Part shown: piece after piece, positions 29,995 through 30,323 of the stretch
Layout: each line of letters opens with the position of its first letter
Position numbering within the stretch: the stretch's first letter is position 1
Assembly (NCBI GenBank): GCA_003118195.1
Contig: BEXV01002964.1
Coordinates: 1 to 30,323, forward strand
Length of the DNA stretch: 30,323 bases
Direction: 5' to 3'
DNA from: Hemicentrotus pulcherrimus
Lineage: Eukaryota > Echinodermata > Echinoidea > Camarodonta > Strongylocentrotidae
Notes under the pieces: generated by a model
The model's database searches: none
Told to the model about the DNA's origin: nothing
The model's input: only the letters and a program-made list of their open reading frames with translations
Translations under genes and position numbers: made by a program

Positions 29995-30140
29995 GCGCGG
30001 ATCCAGGATGTCTTAGGGGGCCGAAATTTGAAATTATGCGAGCCAAATATTGGTACGTAATGGTGACTAGCAGTGACGTAATGTGGGCGGGGGGGGTGTG
30101 GGTACAGGGAGGGGCGAGTTTTCCCTCCCACCTCCGCGAA
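29995..30140. mobile_element. Possible start of a GC-rich interspersed element
   Basis: GGCGCGGATCCAGGATGTC is followed by G-rich sequence with a G run (about 30090-30098) and GGGAGGGGCGAGTTTTCCCTCC. GCGCGGATCCAGG-type strings are a common terminus of short DNA elements in marine invertebrate genomes. No partner terminus is visible here, so this rests on the motif. Confidence 0.3.
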
Positions 30141-30144
30141 ACGC

Positions 30145-30323
30145 GGAAGCTTTGAGGTTTCATTAAAGCATTAAAGAAACAAGACGGTTTGTTGTACAGT
30201 TCTCGACACTTTAATTATTCCTCGTCTGAATTCAGTTTTCCTCTTCGGAAGCTTTAACGATTCATTAAATCATTAGAGAAAGGTTACGATTCGTTGTACC
30301 GTTCTCGAAAATAATCCTCGTTT
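30145..30323 (+). repeat. About 102-bp tandem repeat, running off the window end
   Basis: The unit starting GGAAGCTTTGAGGTTTCATT at 30145 recurs as GGAAGCTTTAACGATTCATT at 30247. The copies share GTTGTACAGTTCTCGA / GTTGTACCGTTCTCGA and ATTATTCCTCG / AATAATCCTCG blocks. The second unit is cut by the window edge, so the array may be longer. The copies differ at roughly a quarter of positions. Confidence 0.75.

Noticed and set aside
1..30323. tRNA, rRNA or CRISPR features
   Set aside because: No complete tRNA fold with both internal boxes, no rRNA-like stretch and no spacer-repeat array was seen. The tandem arrays found are coding or simple repeats.

Overview
This is an AT-rich animal nuclear DNA window: introns with GT/AG borders, long gene-poor stretches, LINE remnants, TIR transposons and microsatellites. 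The one gene that can be read from start to stop encodes a neurotrophin-type cystine-knot growth factor precursor. That family, together with the repeat styles, suggests an invertebrate deuterostome, most likely an echinoderm. The organism assignment is inference; no species-specific marker was verified. The assembly contains a 37-base N run (12121-12157) and a single N (29191).

Layout. 1-900: a short CpG-rich start with an NRF1-like site, then a TATA-like box and a candidate first coding exon (771-849) that reads as a signal peptide and ends at a splice donor. 1.1-1.4 kb: a 128-bp tandem duplication. 1.6-11 kb: two copies of one segment (A 1606-4226, B about 5385-10964). A carries an 815-bp TIR transposon that is absent from B. 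B carries a decayed Tx1/L1-like LINE, a 310-bp TIR element and two pieces of a TTAA-class MITE. 11-16 kb: repeats, including a complete 561-bp TTAA MITE (14052-14612), a long foldback (14877-15043) and an inverted copy of part of segment A. Two candidate first coding exons lie on the minus strand (15456-15539 and 16329-16536). 17.0-18.9 kb: a 5'-truncated, frameshifted CR1/L2-like LINE with an AATTG tail. 19.5-20.2 kb: a small TTAA-type element and another LINE 3' end.

20.3-21.95 kb is the main locus: a TATA-like box, exon 1 (20468-21343), a 374-bp phase-0 intron and exon 2 (21718-21951). The 369-residue product has a signal peptide, a prodomain containing sixteen 8-residue repeats, an RKRR furin site, and a 110-residue mature domain with five of the six neurotrophin half-cystines.

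22-30 kb: a decayed LINE endonuclease domain, a 390-bp GA tract, a dispersed repeat present in two inverted copies (24.8-25.2 and 29.1-29.3 kb), another candidate signal-peptide exon (25555/25624-25714), a 236-bp TIR element and a roughly 102-bp tandem repeat running off the right end. Apart from the growth-factor gene, no genes can be shown to act together here. The window is mostly transposon-derived DNA around one secreted-factor gene and several isolated possible first exons.
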